Shown here: one piece after another, positions 26,328 through 35,197 of the stretch
Layout: each line of letters begins with the position of its first letter
Position numbering within the stretch: the stretch's first letter is position 1
The notes under the pieces: generated by a model
The model's database searches: none
What the model was told of the DNA's origin: nothing
The model's input: only the letters and a program-made list of their open reading frames with translations
Position numbers and translations under genes: made by a program
Source of the DNA: Mycolicibacterium frederiksbergense
GTDB lineage: Bacteria; Actinomycetota; Actinomycetes; Mycobacteriales; Mycobacteriaceae
Length of the DNA stretch: 64,000 bases
Direction of reading: 5' to 3'
Assembly: GCF_029893345.1 (NCBI RefSeq)
Contig: NZ_JARXVE010000006.1
Location: 186,001-250,000 of the forward strand

Positions 26328-26522
26328 TCAGCCGCGGCTGACCTTGCCGGCCTTGATGCAGGAGGTGCAAGCGTTCACGCGCTGCTTGTTGCCGCCCGGG
26401 CGCGCCGAAGCACGCACTGACTGGATGTTCGGATCCCACCGCCGGTTGGTCCGCCGATGCGAGTGCGACACCGATTTGCCGAAGCCCGGCGCCTTTCCGC
26501 AGATATCGCACACGGCAGCCAT
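26328..26522 (-). CDS. rpmB: 50S ribosomal protein L28, zinc-binding form
   Basis: A 64-residue L28 (CDICGKAPGFGKSVSHSHRRTNRRW...). Two CxxC pairs (C5/C8 and C52/C55) make the zinc ribbon of the C+ form. Mycobacteria also carry zinc-free paralogues that replace such proteins under zinc limitation. A good AGGAG lies before the ATG and a strong promoter precedes it. It is divergent from the DAK2 gene. Confidence 0.96.
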   Translation of the reverse strand: MAAVCDICGKAPGFGKSVSHSHRRTNRRWDPNIQSVRASARPGGNKQRVNACTSCIKAGKVSRG

Positions 26523-26605
26523 ATCAACAACTCCTAAAAATCAGTTCGTGGGGGGTCTGGGGCCGTTCGCCGCAAAACGACGCGGCTCGACCCGACAACC
26601 TGATC

Positions 26606-26634
26606 AGAATACCGGGAGGTCGGGGGAACGCCAA
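26606..26634 (-). promoter_or_regulatory. rpmB promoter
   Basis: On the minus strand TTGGCG (26634-26629), a 17-bp spacer and TATTCT (26611-26606) form a good sigma-A promoter about 85 bp upstream of the rpmB ATG. Confidence 0.6.
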
Positions 26635-26771
26635 AACGGCTCGTGAACACGGCATCAGGTTGCGCACAGGTGGTGATGCTCTGATCAGGTTTGTCGCGGT
26701 CACTGGCTAGGCTGGCGCCCACGGCGGTGCCCGCGTCGTCCACCGGAGATTGTTGGGGATTGGGAGGTCCG

Positions 26772-28400
26772 ATGTCGGTTCGGCGGCTCGACGCCCCAGC
26801 TCTGCGGGATTGGGCCCACACTGCCGTCGGCGACCTGATCGTCCGCGCCGACGAGATCAACCGGCTCAACGTTTTTCCGGTGGCCGATGCCGATACCGGG
26901 ACAAACATGCTGTTCACGATGCGTTCGGCGTGGGCGCAGGTCGATGCTGAACCGGCCGCCGGCGACGTCGCGGCGGTGGCCAGGGCATTGGCGGCCGGGG
27001 CGCTGCACGGGGCGCGGGGCAACTCCGGGGTGATCCTGTCGCAGATTCTGCTCGGGCTGGCCGAGGCGGTCACCGCCGCGGCGGCTCAGCGCGACGGGGA
27101 CCTCACCGCAGTGGACGGCACGTTGTTCGGCGCCGCGCTGCGTCGCGCCGCGGCCCTGGCCGGCACCTCGATGGGCGAGCCGGTGCCGGGCACGATCGTC
27201 TCGGTGCTGCAGGCGGCGGCAGACACCGCCGAACACCGCGCGGCCGAGGGTGGTGACGTCGCTGAGGTGGCCGTTGCCGCCGCCGATGCCGCTGCCGCCG
27301 CGCTGGATCGAACCCCGCAGCAACTCGAGGTGCTGGCCAAGGCGGGCGTCGTCGACTCCGGTGGGCGCGGCCTGCTGGTTCTGCTGGACGCGATGGCCTC
27401 CACGCTGGTCGGGCAGGCCCGCCGGCGGCCGGCATACACCCCGGCGTCCTCGCATGTGTCACCGGTGGCCGCGGCGGCGGCACCGCCGCAGTTCGAGGTC
27501 ATGTACCTGCTGAGTGGGTGCGGTGCGGACGCGGTAGAGCAGCTGCGGGCCGCGCTGGAGCAGATGGGTGAATCGGTGGCGATCGCGGCCTCGGGCAGCG
27601 ATCAGTTTTCGGTGCACGTCCATGTCGACGACGCCGGTGCCGCGGTCGAGGCCGGGCTCGCGGTGGGGTCGCTCACCCGCATCCAGATCACCGCGCTGAC
27701 CGGTGCCGCGGGTGCCAGACATGTCGGGGGTTGGGCCCTGGCGCGTGCGGTGCTCGCCGTCGTCGACGGGGACGGCGGTGCCGAACTGTTCTCCGATGAG
27801 GGCGCGCACGTGTTGCGGCCGCTCGACGGCGAACCGATCAGTGCCCAGCAGTTGCTGCGCGCGCTGATCGACGTGGCGGCAGCCCAGGTGATGGTGTTGC
27901 CCAATGGGTATGTGGCCGCCGAGGAACTGGTGGCCGGCTGCACGGCCGCGATCGGTTGGGGCATCGACGTGGTGCCGGTACCGGCCGGCTCGATGGTGCA
28001 GGGTCTGGCCGCGCTGGCCGTCCATGACGAGGACAGAGAAGCCGTCGACGACGGTTACACCATGGCGCGAGCCGCTGCGGGTGCCCGCCACGGCGCGGTA
28101 CGCGTCGCCACCGAAGAGGCGTTGACCTGGGCCGGCACCTGTAAGCCCGGGGACGGGCTGGGCATCGCCGGCGATGAGGTGTTGATCGTCGGGCCCGACA
28201 TCACCGCGGCCGCCGCCGGTTTGATCGACCTGCTGATGGTGGCCGGCGGCGAGCTGATCACCGTCCTGACCGGCGACGGTGTGGATGCCGCTGTGGGGGA
28301 GGCGTTGCAGGCTCACGTGCACCGCGAACATCTCGGGGCCGAGCTGGTGACCTATCACACCGGGCACCGTGGCGACGCTCTGCTGATCGGAGTGGAGTAG
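26772..28400 (+). CDS. DAK2 (DhaL) domain protein, FakA/YloV-like
   Basis: A 542-residue protein. The N-terminal DhaL domain (about 1-200) has the nucleotide/Mg motif NVFPVADADTGTNMLFTM and GARGNSGVILSQIL. The middle and C-terminal parts correspond to the FakA/YloV extension. In Firmicutes such proteins phosphorylate fatty acids bound to FakB (DegV) proteins. No degV-like gene is adjacent, so the partner is unknown. The ATG at 26772 follows GGGAGG; a longer in-frame ATG upstream has no conserved sequence. Its last base is shared with the recG GTG start. Confidence 0.87.
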   Translation: MSVRRLDAPALRDWAHTAVGDLIVRADEINRLNVFPVADADTGTNMLFTMRSAWAQVDAEPAAGDVAAVARALAAGALHGARGNSGVILSQILLGLAEAVTAAAAQRDGDLTAVDGTLFGAALRRAAALAGTSMGEPVPGTIVSVLQAAADTAEHRAAEGGDVAEVAVAAADAAAAALDRTPQQLEVLAKAGVVDSGGRGLLVLLDAMASTLVGQARRRPAYTPASSHVSPVAAAAAPPQFEVMYLLSGCGADAVEQLRAALEQMGESVAIAASGSDQFSVHVHVDDAGAAVEAGLAVGSLTRIQITALTGAAGARHVGGWALARAVLAVVDGDGGAELFSDEGAHVLRPLDGEPISAQQLLRALIDVAAAQVMVLPNGYVAAEELVAGCTAAIGWGIDVVPVPAGSMVQGLAALAVHDEDREAVDDGYTMARAAAGARHGAVRVATEEALTWAGTCKPGDGLGIAGDEVLIVGPDITAAAAGLIDLLMVAGGELITVLTGDGVDAAVGEALQAHVHREHLGAELVTYHTGHRGDALLIGVE

Positions 28401-30652
28401 TGGCCACCCTCGCCGACCGGCTGGACCTGGTGATCGGGGCACGCTCGGCCAAGCCGCTCGAAGAGCACTTCGGCATCCTGACCGTCAACGATCTGTTGCG
28501 GCACTACCCCCGCAAGTACAGCGACGGCATGACGGTGCGGGGCGAAGGCGAGGCCCTCGATTTCGAAGAGGGTGAGCACGTCACGTTCATCGAGGTGGTC
28601 ACCGAGACCAAGACCGGCGATATGAAACCGGCCTTCAACAAGACGACGGGCAGACAGAAGAGCCGTAAATGGTTGCGGGTGACCTTGGGGAAGCACCGGC
28701 CCACGGTCACCGCCACTTTCTTCAATGCCGGTTGGATGGTCGACAAACTGGAGACCGGTACCCGCCTGATGCTCTCCGGTGAGGTCAAGTACTTCCGAAA
28801 CACACTGCAGTTGGACCATCCGGCGTTTCTGGTGCTGAATCCGCCGCCCGGCAAGCAGATCGGGACCAAATCACTCAAGACCATCGCGTCGGCATCGGGT
28901 GCTACCGGTGAGGACATGCTGGCCGAATTCGAGCGGGACTTCTTTCCGATCTATCCGGCCTCGGCCAAGGTGCAGACCTGGGAAATCTACGCCTGCGTAC
29001 GTCAGGCGCTCGACGTCCTCGACCCGGTTCCGGATCCACTACCCGAATCCTTTGTCCACCAACACGGTTTGATGTCCGAGGATGAGGCGTTGCGGGCCAT
29101 TCACCTCGCCGAGAACACGACTGCGCGGGAGCGTGCCAGCGAGCGGCTGACCTACGACGAGGCTATCGGCCTGCAGTGGGGGCTGGTGGCCCGGCGCTAC
29201 AGCGAGCTGAGCGAATCAGGCCCCGCGGCAATGCGAATCGACGACGGCCTGGCTGCCGCCATGCGCGGTCGAATGCCGTTCCAGCTGACTGCAGGCCAAT
29301 CCGAAGTGCTGGACGTGATCTCGGATGAACTGGCTTCCACCCGGCCGATGAACCGGATGCTGCAAGGCGAGGTGGGTTCGGGCAAAACCATCGTCTCGGT
29401 GCTGGCCATGCTGCAGATGGTCGATGCGGGCTACCAGTGCGCCCTGCTGGCCCCCACCGAAGTGCTTGCCGCCCAACACGCCCGCTCGATTCGTGACGTG
29501 CTGGGGCCGTTGGCCATGGCCGGTCAGCTCGGCGGGGCGGAGGCGGCGACCGGGGTCGCGCTGCTCACCGGGTCGATGACGGCGCCGCAGAAACGCGCGG
29601 TCCGTGATGAAGTCGCGTCCGGGCGGGCCGGCATCGTCATCGGCACCCATGCGCTGCTGCAAGAGGCAGTGGAGTTTCACAATCTGGGCATGGTGGTGGT
29701 CGACGAACAGCACCGGTTCGGTGTCGAGCAGCGGGATACGTTGCGCGCCAAGGCCCGCGACGGGTTGACGCCGCACCTCCTGGTGATGACGGCCACGCCG
29801 ATTCCGCGCACCGTCGCACTCACCGTGTATGGCGACCTGGAGACCTCCACGCTGCGCGAGCTGCCCCGGGGCCGCCAACCCATCACCACCAACACCATTT
29901 TCGTCTCGCAGAAACCGGCCTGGCTGGACCGGGCCTGGGCTCGGATCCGCGAGGAGGTGGCCGCGGGCCGGCAGGCTTATGTGGTCGCCTCGCGCATCGA
30001 CGAGTCCGACAAAGTGCCCGACAAGAACGATGGGCGGCAAGCTGGGCCGCCGCCGGTCACCGTGATCGATCTGTTCGAGCGGCTGCGCTCCGGCCCGCTG
30101 GCCGGGCTGCGGCTCGGGCTCATGCACGGTCGGTTGTCCGGCGATGAGAAGGACGCGGTGATGGGCGCATTCCGGGCCGGCGAGATCGATGTGCTGGTGT
30201 GCACCACCGTCATCGAGGTCGGCGTCGACGTGCCCAACTCCACCATGATGGTGGTGATGGACGCCGACCGGTTCGGCATCAGTCAGCTGCACCAGCTGCG
30301 CGGCCGCATCGGCCGAGGGCAGCATCCCAGCCTGTGCCTGCTGGCCACCCGGCTACCGGAGACCTCCAAGGCCGGCGAGCGGATCACGGCCGTCGCAGGC
30401 ACTCTCGACGGCTTCGCCCTGGCCGACCTGGATCTCGACGAACGTCGCGAGGGAGATGTGCTGGGCCTCAACCAGTCCGGCCGCACCATCAACCTGCGCT
30501 TCCTGTCGCTGCGGGATCACCTGGAGGTGATCCAGGAAGCGCGCGCATTCTGCGAGCAGCGCTACTCGCAGAATCCACACGATCCCGGGATGGAATTGCT
30601 GGCAGCGCAATTCGTAAACACCGACCGCGTCGAATACCTGGACAAGGCATGA
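28400..30652 (+). CDS. recG: ATP-dependent DNA helicase RecG
   Basis: A 750-residue branched-DNA helicase that remodels stalled forks and Holliday junctions. The N-terminal wedge/OB domain is followed by Walker A GEVGSGKT (323-330), DEQHRFG (Walker B) and QLRGRIGRG (motif VI). An uncommon stretch near 540-550 (KVPDKNDGRQAGPP) is a helicase insertion seen in actinobacterial RecG. The GTG start overlaps the previous TAG by one base, and the stop overlaps the next ATG. Confidence 0.96.
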   Translation: MATLADRLDLVIGARSAKPLEEHFGILTVNDLLRHYPRKYSDGMTVRGEGEALDFEEGEHVTFIEVVTETKTGDMKPAFNKTTGRQKSRKWLRVTLGKHRPTVTATFFNAGWMVDKLETGTRLMLSGEVKYFRNTLQLDHPAFLVLNPPPGKQIGTKSLKTIASASGATGEDMLAEFERDFFPIYPASAKVQTWEIYACVRQALDVLDPVPDPLPESFVHQHGLMSEDEALRAIHLAENTTARERASERLTYDEAIGLQWGLVARRYSELSESGPAAMRIDDGLAAAMRGRMPFQLTAGQSEVLDVISDELASTRPMNRMLQGEVGSGKTIVSVLAMLQMVDAGYQCALLAPTEVLAAQHARSIRDVLGPLAMAGQLGGAEAATGVALLTGSMTAPQKRAVRDEVASGRAGIVIGTHALLQEAVEFHNLGMVVVDEQHRFGVEQRDTLRAKARDGLTPHLLVMTATPIPRTVALTVYGDLETSTLRELPRGRQPITTNTIFVSQKPAWLDRAWARIREEVAAGRQAYVVASRIDESDKVPDKNDGRQAGPPPVTVIDLFERLRSGPLAGLRLGLMHGRLSGDEKDAVMGAFRAGEIDVLVCTTVIEVGVDVPNSTMMVVMDADRFGISQLHQLRGRIGRGQHPSLCLLATRLPETSKAGERITAVAGTLDGFALADLDLDERREGDVLGLNQSGRTINLRFLSLRDHLEVIQEARAFCEQRYSQNPHDPGMELLAAQFVNTDRVEYLDKA

Positions 30653-31356
30653 CCCGGCACCGGGTGTGGTGGCTGGTCGCGGCCGTCGCACTCGCGGTGC
30701 TGGTCGCGGTGCAGGTGACCTCGTCGGCGCACCGCACCGCGGAGTTCGTCGCCCAGGCGCAGACTCCCACCATCGGGCCTGGGGTCGACGTGCTGGCCGG
30801 GGTGGCTGAAGTGCCGGTGCGGGTGCGTAGCAACGACTATCGGCGCCCGGCCTTCGGGGAGGCCTGGGACGACGACAACAGTGCGCCCGGTGGTCACAAC
30901 GGTTGCGACACCCGCAACGACATCCTCAACCGGGATCTCGTCGACAAGACCTTCGTGGCGATCAAGCGGTGTCCGACGGCGGTGGCGACGGGCACCCTGC
31001 ACGACCCCTACACGAATGCGGAAGTCTCGTTCGTGCGCGGCAATCAGGTTGGCGCATCGGTGCAGATCGACCACATCGTGCCGCTGGCGCTGGCGTGGGA
31101 TCTGGGGGCCAGAGACTGGTCCGACGATCAGCGGCTGCGGTTCGCCAACGATCCGGCCAACCTGCTCGCGGTCGACGGTAAGACCAATCAGAACAAGGGC
31201 GATCAAGAGCCGGCCCACTGGATGCCGCCCAACCGGGCATTCTGGTGTCAGTATGCGGTGCAGTTCGCCGAGGTGCTGCGCGGTTATGCGCTGCCGGTCG
31301 ACACCGCATCGGCGGCGGTGCTGCGCGAGGCGGCCGGCACCTGCCCGACGGGCTGA
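30649..31356 (+). CDS. Secreted or membrane-anchored HNH nuclease-like protein (DUF1524)
   Basis: A 235-residue protein with an N-terminal hydrophobic segment (about 6-24) that directs export, then a domain ending in an HNH-type core: VQIDHIVPLALAWDLGA, NLLAVDGKTNQNKGDQEP. This is the DUF1524/GmrSD C-terminal nuclease fold. Mycobacterial relatives (Rv2972c) lie after recG but are not shown to be DNA repair enzymes; an exported nuclease is more likely. The ATG overlaps the recG stop (ATGA). Confidence 0.85.
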   Translation: MTRHRVWWLVAAVALAVLVAVQVTSSAHRTAEFVAQAQTPTIGPGVDVLAGVAEVPVRVRSNDYRRPAFGEAWDDDNSAPGGHNGCDTRNDILNRDLVDKTFVAIKRCPTAVATGTLHDPYTNAEVSFVRGNQVGASVQIDHIVPLALAWDLGARDWSDDQRLRFANDPANLLAVDGKTNQNKGDQEPAHWMPPNRAFWCQYAVQFAEVLRGYALPVDTASAAVLREAAGTCPTG

Positions 31357-31375
31357 TAGTTTCCCGGCGAGCAGA

Positions 31376-31417
31376 CACAGAATCCCCCTTTTCAGCGTGG
31401 AAAAGGGGGATTCTGTG
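31376..31417. terminator. Bidirectional terminator between the HNH and aldo/keto reductase genes
   Basis: A perfect 17-bp inverted repeat (31376-31392 with 31401-31417) and an 8-base loop. The stem has CCCCCTTTT against AAAAGGGGG. It is 20 bp after the HNH stop and 28 bp past the minus-strand reductase stop. Confidence 0.85.
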
Positions 31418-31444
31418 ACTGTTCGCGGGGGAGGTTGCGGGAGG

Positions 31445-32290
31445 CTACGGACCCGTGTAGGTCGCCGGGTCGGGACGGAACCGGGTTCCGTTGTCGAGGC
31501 CGTCGAGGCTGTCCATCTGCTCGTCGGTCAACTCGAAGCCGAACACGTCGAGGTTGGAGGCGATCCGCTCCGGATTGGCCGACCGGGAGATCACGATGTT
31601 GCCCAGCTGGATGCTCCACCGAATCAGCACCTGTGCCGGGGTCCGCCCGTGCGCGTCGGCGATGGCCGTGACGGCCGGGTTGTCCAGCAGGTTGCCGACA
31701 CCGAGCGGGCTGTAGGCCTCGGTGGCGACGTTGTACCGGGCATTGGCCGCCCGCCAGGCACTTTGGTTGAGCAACGGATGCAGCTCGATCTGGTTCACCG
31801 CAGGCGTGGTGAAGGTCAGCTCGACGATCGTCGACAGGTTCTCCGGGCTGACGTTCGCCACGCCGGTGGAGCGCGTCAGTCCCTCCTGCTTGAGCGTCAT
31901 CAGTCCACCCCAGCTGTCGACGAACTTTCCGGTGTCGGTGCCGGGCCAATGGATCAGGTACAGGTCGACATAGTCGAGGCCGAGCCGCTCCAGGCTGGCC
32001 GGCCCGGCGTCCTGGGCCGACTGGAAACCCATGTCGGCCACGGCCAGCTTGGTGGTGACGTAGATCTCCTCGCGCGGGATGCCCGACGCCGCGATCGCCC
32101 GTCCGACCCCAGCCTCGTTGCCGTAGGCGGCCGCCGTGTCGATCAACCGGTACCCGGCCTCGAGTGCCGCCGACACCGCGCGCTCGGCCTCGGAGTCCGA
32201 GAGTTCGCCGACACCGAGGCCGACAACGGGGATCGTACGGTCGTCATTGAGCGTGACGGTGGGAATCGCAGCCCCGTCCGATGGGGTCAT
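31445..32290 (-). CDS. Aldo/keto reductase
   Basis: A 281-residue NADPH-dependent (alpha/beta)8 barrel reductase. Catalytic Asp/Tyr lie in LIDTAAAYGNEAGVGRAI, the lysine in VTTKLAV, and the histidine in DLYLIHWPG. The C-terminal coenzyme motif ISRSANPERIASNLDVF is present. It is closely related to the M. tuberculosis Rv2971 type (methylglyoxal/dicarbonyl reduction). It lies five bases downstream of a second reductase gene. Confidence 0.92.
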   Translation of the reverse strand: MTPSDGAAIPTVTLNDDRTIPVVGLGVGELSDSEAERAVSAALEAGYRLIDTAAAYGNEAGVGRAIAASGIPREEIYVTTKLAVADMGFQSAQDAGPASLERLGLDYVDLYLIHWPGTDTGKFVDSWGGLMTLKQEGLTRSTGVANVSPENLSTIVELTFTTPAVNQIELHPLLNQSAWRAANARYNVATEAYSPLGVGNLLDNPAVTAIADAHGRTPAQVLIRWSIQLGNIVISRSANPERIASNLDVFGFELTDEQMDSLDGLDNGTRFRPDPATYTGP

Positions 32291-32295
32291 GTCAC

Positions 32296-33138
32296 CTATC
32301 CTGTGAAGTTGAAGGTTCGCGGATCGGGCCCCAAGCGTGTGCCCGTCTCCAGTGAGGCGATGGACGACATGTCAGCTTCGCTGAGATCGAAATCGAACAC
32401 GTCGAAATTGCTCACGATCCGCTCGGGGTTCACCGACTTGGGGATGACGATATTACCCAGATGCATATGCCACCTAATCAGTACCTGGGCGGCGGTTTTA
32501 CCATGCTGTTCGGCAATGCCGGTGATCACCGGATCGGTCAGCAACGATCCCTGACCCAGCGGGCTCCACGCTTCGGTGGCGATGCCCAATTGGGCGTGCA
32601 GCGCCCGAAGCTCATGCTGCGGCAGCAGCGGATGCAGTTCGATCTGGTTGACCGCCGGCACGATGCCGGTGGCGTCGATGAGCGCCTCGAGGTGTTCGGG
32701 TGCGAAGTTGCTCACCCCGATGGAGCGGACCCGGCCCTGATCATGCAGGTGGGTGAAAGCCCGGAAGGTGTCGACGTAGGTGTTGTTGGCGGGCATCGGC
32801 CAGTGAATGAGATACATGTCCAGGTAGTCGACGCCGAGCCGGTCCAGGCTGGCGTCGAACGCGGCCAGCGTCGAGTCGTATCCCTGATCGCTGTTCCACA
32901 GCTTGGTCACCAGGAACACGTCCTGGCGCGCGACGCCGGAATTGGCCAAGCCGCGGCCCGTTTCGGCCTCGTTGCCGTACGCCGAGGCGGTGTCGATATG
33001 CCGATAGCCGGCTTGCAGGGCCGTGGTGACCGCCCGTTCGGTGTCCTCGGCGGGGGTCTGCCAAACACCCAACCCGACTTGCGGTATCGAATTACCGTCG
33101 TTGAGCGTGACACGAGGATTGACAGAGGGAGTGGCCAT
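32296..33138 (-). CDS. Aldo/keto reductase (tandem paralogue)
   Basis: A 280-residue reductase with the same motifs: HIDTASAYGNEAETGRGL (Asp/Tyr), LVTKLWN (Lys), DMYLIHWPM (His) and IPKSVNPERIVSNFDVF (NADPH phosphate site). It is the first gene of a two-gene minus-strand unit. The ATG at 33138 shares CATG with the divergent lipN ATG at 33137. A longer open frame upstream is antisense to lipN and lacks conserved sequence. Confidence 0.92.
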   Translation of the reverse strand: MATPSVNPRVTLNDGNSIPQVGLGVWQTPAEDTERAVTTALQAGYRHIDTASAYGNEAETGRGLANSGVARQDVFLVTKLWNSDQGYDSTLAAFDASLDRLGVDYLDMYLIHWPMPANNTYVDTFRAFTHLHDQGRVRSIGVSNFAPEHLEALIDATGIVPAVNQIELHPLLPQHELRALHAQLGIATEAWSPLGQGSLLTDPVITGIAEQHGKTAAQVLIRWHMHLGNIVIPKSVNPERIVSNFDVFDFDLSEADMSSIASLETGTRLGPDPRTFNFTG

Positions 33139-34273
33139 GACTGAAAGTCTGCCAGGCAGGCAGGCCGAAGACGGCGGTGCCGGCCACGGCCGGGACGCGG
33201 CCAAACAGCTGTTGCTGGAGCGGGCCACCAAATACACCCTGGCCGCCATTCCCCGGATCTCCGACCGTCGCAAGCGTCTGCTGCTGGGCGGGCGTTCGGT
33301 GACCGTCGACGGCAATACTCTGGACACCACCTTGCAGGTCATGCTCGCGGCCGAACACGCGGCCGGTGTCGGAGGTCTGGTCGCCGACCACAGCCCGGAG
33401 TCAGGTGTCGCCGTCTCGCGGGCCGCGTTGCGCACCACGGCGGCCATGCTGCGTCCCCCCATCCAGGTCGACGTGACCGATATCTCGATACCCGGCCCCG
33501 CCGGGACGATCCCGGCGCGGCGATATGTACCGGACGGAACCGGACCCGCTACGACGTCGGCCCTACTGCTGTACTTCCACGGCGGCGGGTTCGTGATCGG
33601 TGATCTGGAAACCCACGACAGTCTGTGCCGGCTCATCTGCCGGGACGGGGGAATCCAAGTGGTGTCGGTCGACTACCGGCTGGCCCCGGAGCACAAGGCG
33701 CCCGCCGCCGTCGACGACGCCTACGCCGCCTACTGCTGGGCGCTGGACCACGCCGCGGGCCTGGGCGCGACGCGCATCGTGGTCGGAGGGGATAGTGCGG
33801 GCGGCAACCTGGCCACCGTGGTGGCTCAGCAGGCCCGCGACTCCGAACTACCGTTGCCGGCATTGCAGCTGCTGCTGTACCCGGTCACCGACCTGTCCAG
33901 CGAAACCCGGTCCAAGCTGCTGTTCTCCGACGGCTATTTCCTGACCAAACGTGACATGGACTGGTTCGCCGACCACTACCTCGACGGCGCCGAGATCACC
34001 GCCGACGATCCGCTGGTGTCGCCGCTGCTGAGCGAGGATCTGTCCGGTCTGCCACCGGCCCTGGTGGTCACCGCCGGATTCGATCCGCTGCGCGACGAGG
34101 GCAATCGCTACGCACAGGCGATGCAGGATGCGGGTGTGATCGTGGACCTCCGCGAGGAGCGGTCGCTGATCCACGCGTTCGCCAACTTCTTCCCGCTCGG
34201 CGGCGGCAGTGCGACCGCGACGAGCGCGATCATCTCAGCCTTGCGCGCACATCTCAGCCACGCCGGAAGTTGA
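33137..34273 (+). CDS. lipN: Alpha/beta hydrolase, hormone-sensitive lipase family (LipN-like)
   Basis: A 378-residue esterase with the HSL oxyanion motif HGGGF (H148), nucleophile GDSAGG (S220), an aspartate in FDPLRDEG and a histidine in LIHAFANFF. The N-terminus MTESLPG matches the start I recall for M. tuberculosis LipN (Rv2970c), which supports the ATG at 33137 although it touches the opposing reductase start. No signal peptide is seen, so the enzyme is cytoplasmic or peripheral. A role in short-chain ester or lipid turnover is inferred. Confidence 0.9.
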   Translation: MTESLPGRQAEDGGAGHGRDAAKQLLLERATKYTLAAIPRISDRRKRLLLGGRSVTVDGNTLDTTLQVMLAAEHAAGVGGLVADHSPESGVAVSRAALRTTAAMLRPPIQVDVTDISIPGPAGTIPARRYVPDGTGPATTSALLLYFHGGGFVIGDLETHDSLCRLICRDGGIQVVSVDYRLAPEHKAPAAVDDAYAAYCWALDHAAGLGATRIVVGGDSAGGNLATVVAQQARDSELPLPALQLLLYPVTDLSSETRSKLLFSDGYFLTKRDMDWFADHYLDGAEITADDPLVSPLLSEDLSGLPPALVVTAGFDPLRDEGNRYAQAMQDAGVIVDLREERSLIHAFANFFPLGGGSATATSAIISALRAHLSHAGS

Positions 34274-34300
34274 CCTATCGCCGCCGGTACGCTTATCGGC

Positions 34301-35197
34301 GTGGCCAAACCGAAGAAGTCCGCGAAGTACGACCTCAAAGCGGCTGATCGCAAACGCAACCTGATCGTTCAGATCGGACTGACCGCAGTGGTGGTGCTGT
34401 TCGCCGCCGGCCTGGTCTTCTACATCGTGACGACCGGTTCCAAACGGCCGGCTGCCGGAGAGGCCAGGGCGGTGCACGTGGCCGCCGCCAACGTCATCAC
34501 CAAAGAAGGCACGAATGAGCCCAAGGTGACGCTGAGCATGTACGAGGATTTCCTCTGCCCGGGGTGCGGCCACCTGGAACAACAGTTCGGCCCGACCATC
34601 TCGAAGTTGATCGACAGCGGTGCGGTGGCCGTGGATTACCACATGGTGGCGATCCTGGACAGCATCGGAAAGGGCTACTCGTCGCGGGCCGGTGGGGCCG
34701 CGTACTGCATCGCCGACGAGTCCATCGACGCGTTCCGCCGGTTCCACACCGCGCTGTTCACCCCAGGGATCCAGCCGGCGGAAAGCGGCGGGGTGTACCC
34801 GGACAATGCCAGGATCATCGAACTTGCCCGCCAGGCCGGCGCCGGCGGCAACGTGCCCGACTGCATCACCAAGGGCCGCTACGCGGAGATGGTGCAAGGC
34901 ATGGCCGCGGCGACCGGTATCCGTTCGACGCCGACCATGAAGTTCAACGGTGAGGACTACAGCCCCACCACTCCGGACGCGTTGATCGCCAAGGTCAAGG
35001 AGATCGTCGGCGACCTGCCGGACCTCACGGCCCCGGCCCCGGCCCCGGCCCCGGCCGCACCCGCCCCGGCCGCACCGGCCGCAGGTGAACCAGCCCCGGC
35101 CGCACCGGCCCCCGCCGCACCGGCCGTTGGTGAACCCGCCCCGGCGCAGCCCGTAGGCCCGGTCGCCCCAGCTGAACCCGCCCCGGCCCAGCCATGA
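34301..35197 (+). CDS. Membrane-anchored DsbA-like thioredoxin-fold oxidoreductase
   Basis: A 298-residue protein with a cytoplasmic basic start, one membrane segment (about 22-42) and a DsbA-type domain. The active site is C86-P-G-C89 (EDFLCPGCGH) and the cis-proline is in RSTPTMKFNG. The last 55 residues are Pro/Ala repeats (APAPA, AAPAPAAP). It introduces or shuffles disulfides in exported proteins. Its stop overlaps the VKOR start, the partner that would reoxidise it. This is the Rv2969c/Rv2968c pair. The GTG start fits the basic N-terminus. Confidence 0.92.
   Translation: MAKPKKSAKYDLKAADRKRNLIVQIGLTAVVVLFAAGLVFYIVTTGSKRPAAGEARAVHVAAANVITKEGTNEPKVTLSMYEDFLCPGCGHLEQQFGPTISKLIDSGAVAVDYHMVAILDSIGKGYSSRAGGAAYCIADESIDAFRRFHTALFTPGIQPAESGGVYPDNARIIELARQAGAGGNVPDCITKGRYAEMVQGMAAATGIRSTPTMKFNGEDYSPTTPDALIAKVKEIVGDLPDLTAPAPAPAPAAPAPAAPAAGEPAPAAPAPAAPAVGEPAPAQPVGPVAPAEPAPAQP
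35032..35194 (+). repeat. Pro/Ala-coding low-complexity repeat in the DsbA-like gene
   Basis: Runs of GCCCCG-type hexamers encode PAPAPA and PAAPAPAAPA segments with two GEPAPA units. It is a likely cell-wall-spanning linker and prone to length change. Confidence 0.7.

Noticed and set aside
30649..31356. Homing endonuclease or restriction enzyme
   Set aside because: The protein has an export signal, no methyltransferase or specificity partner is nearby, and the gene sits in a conserved recG context.
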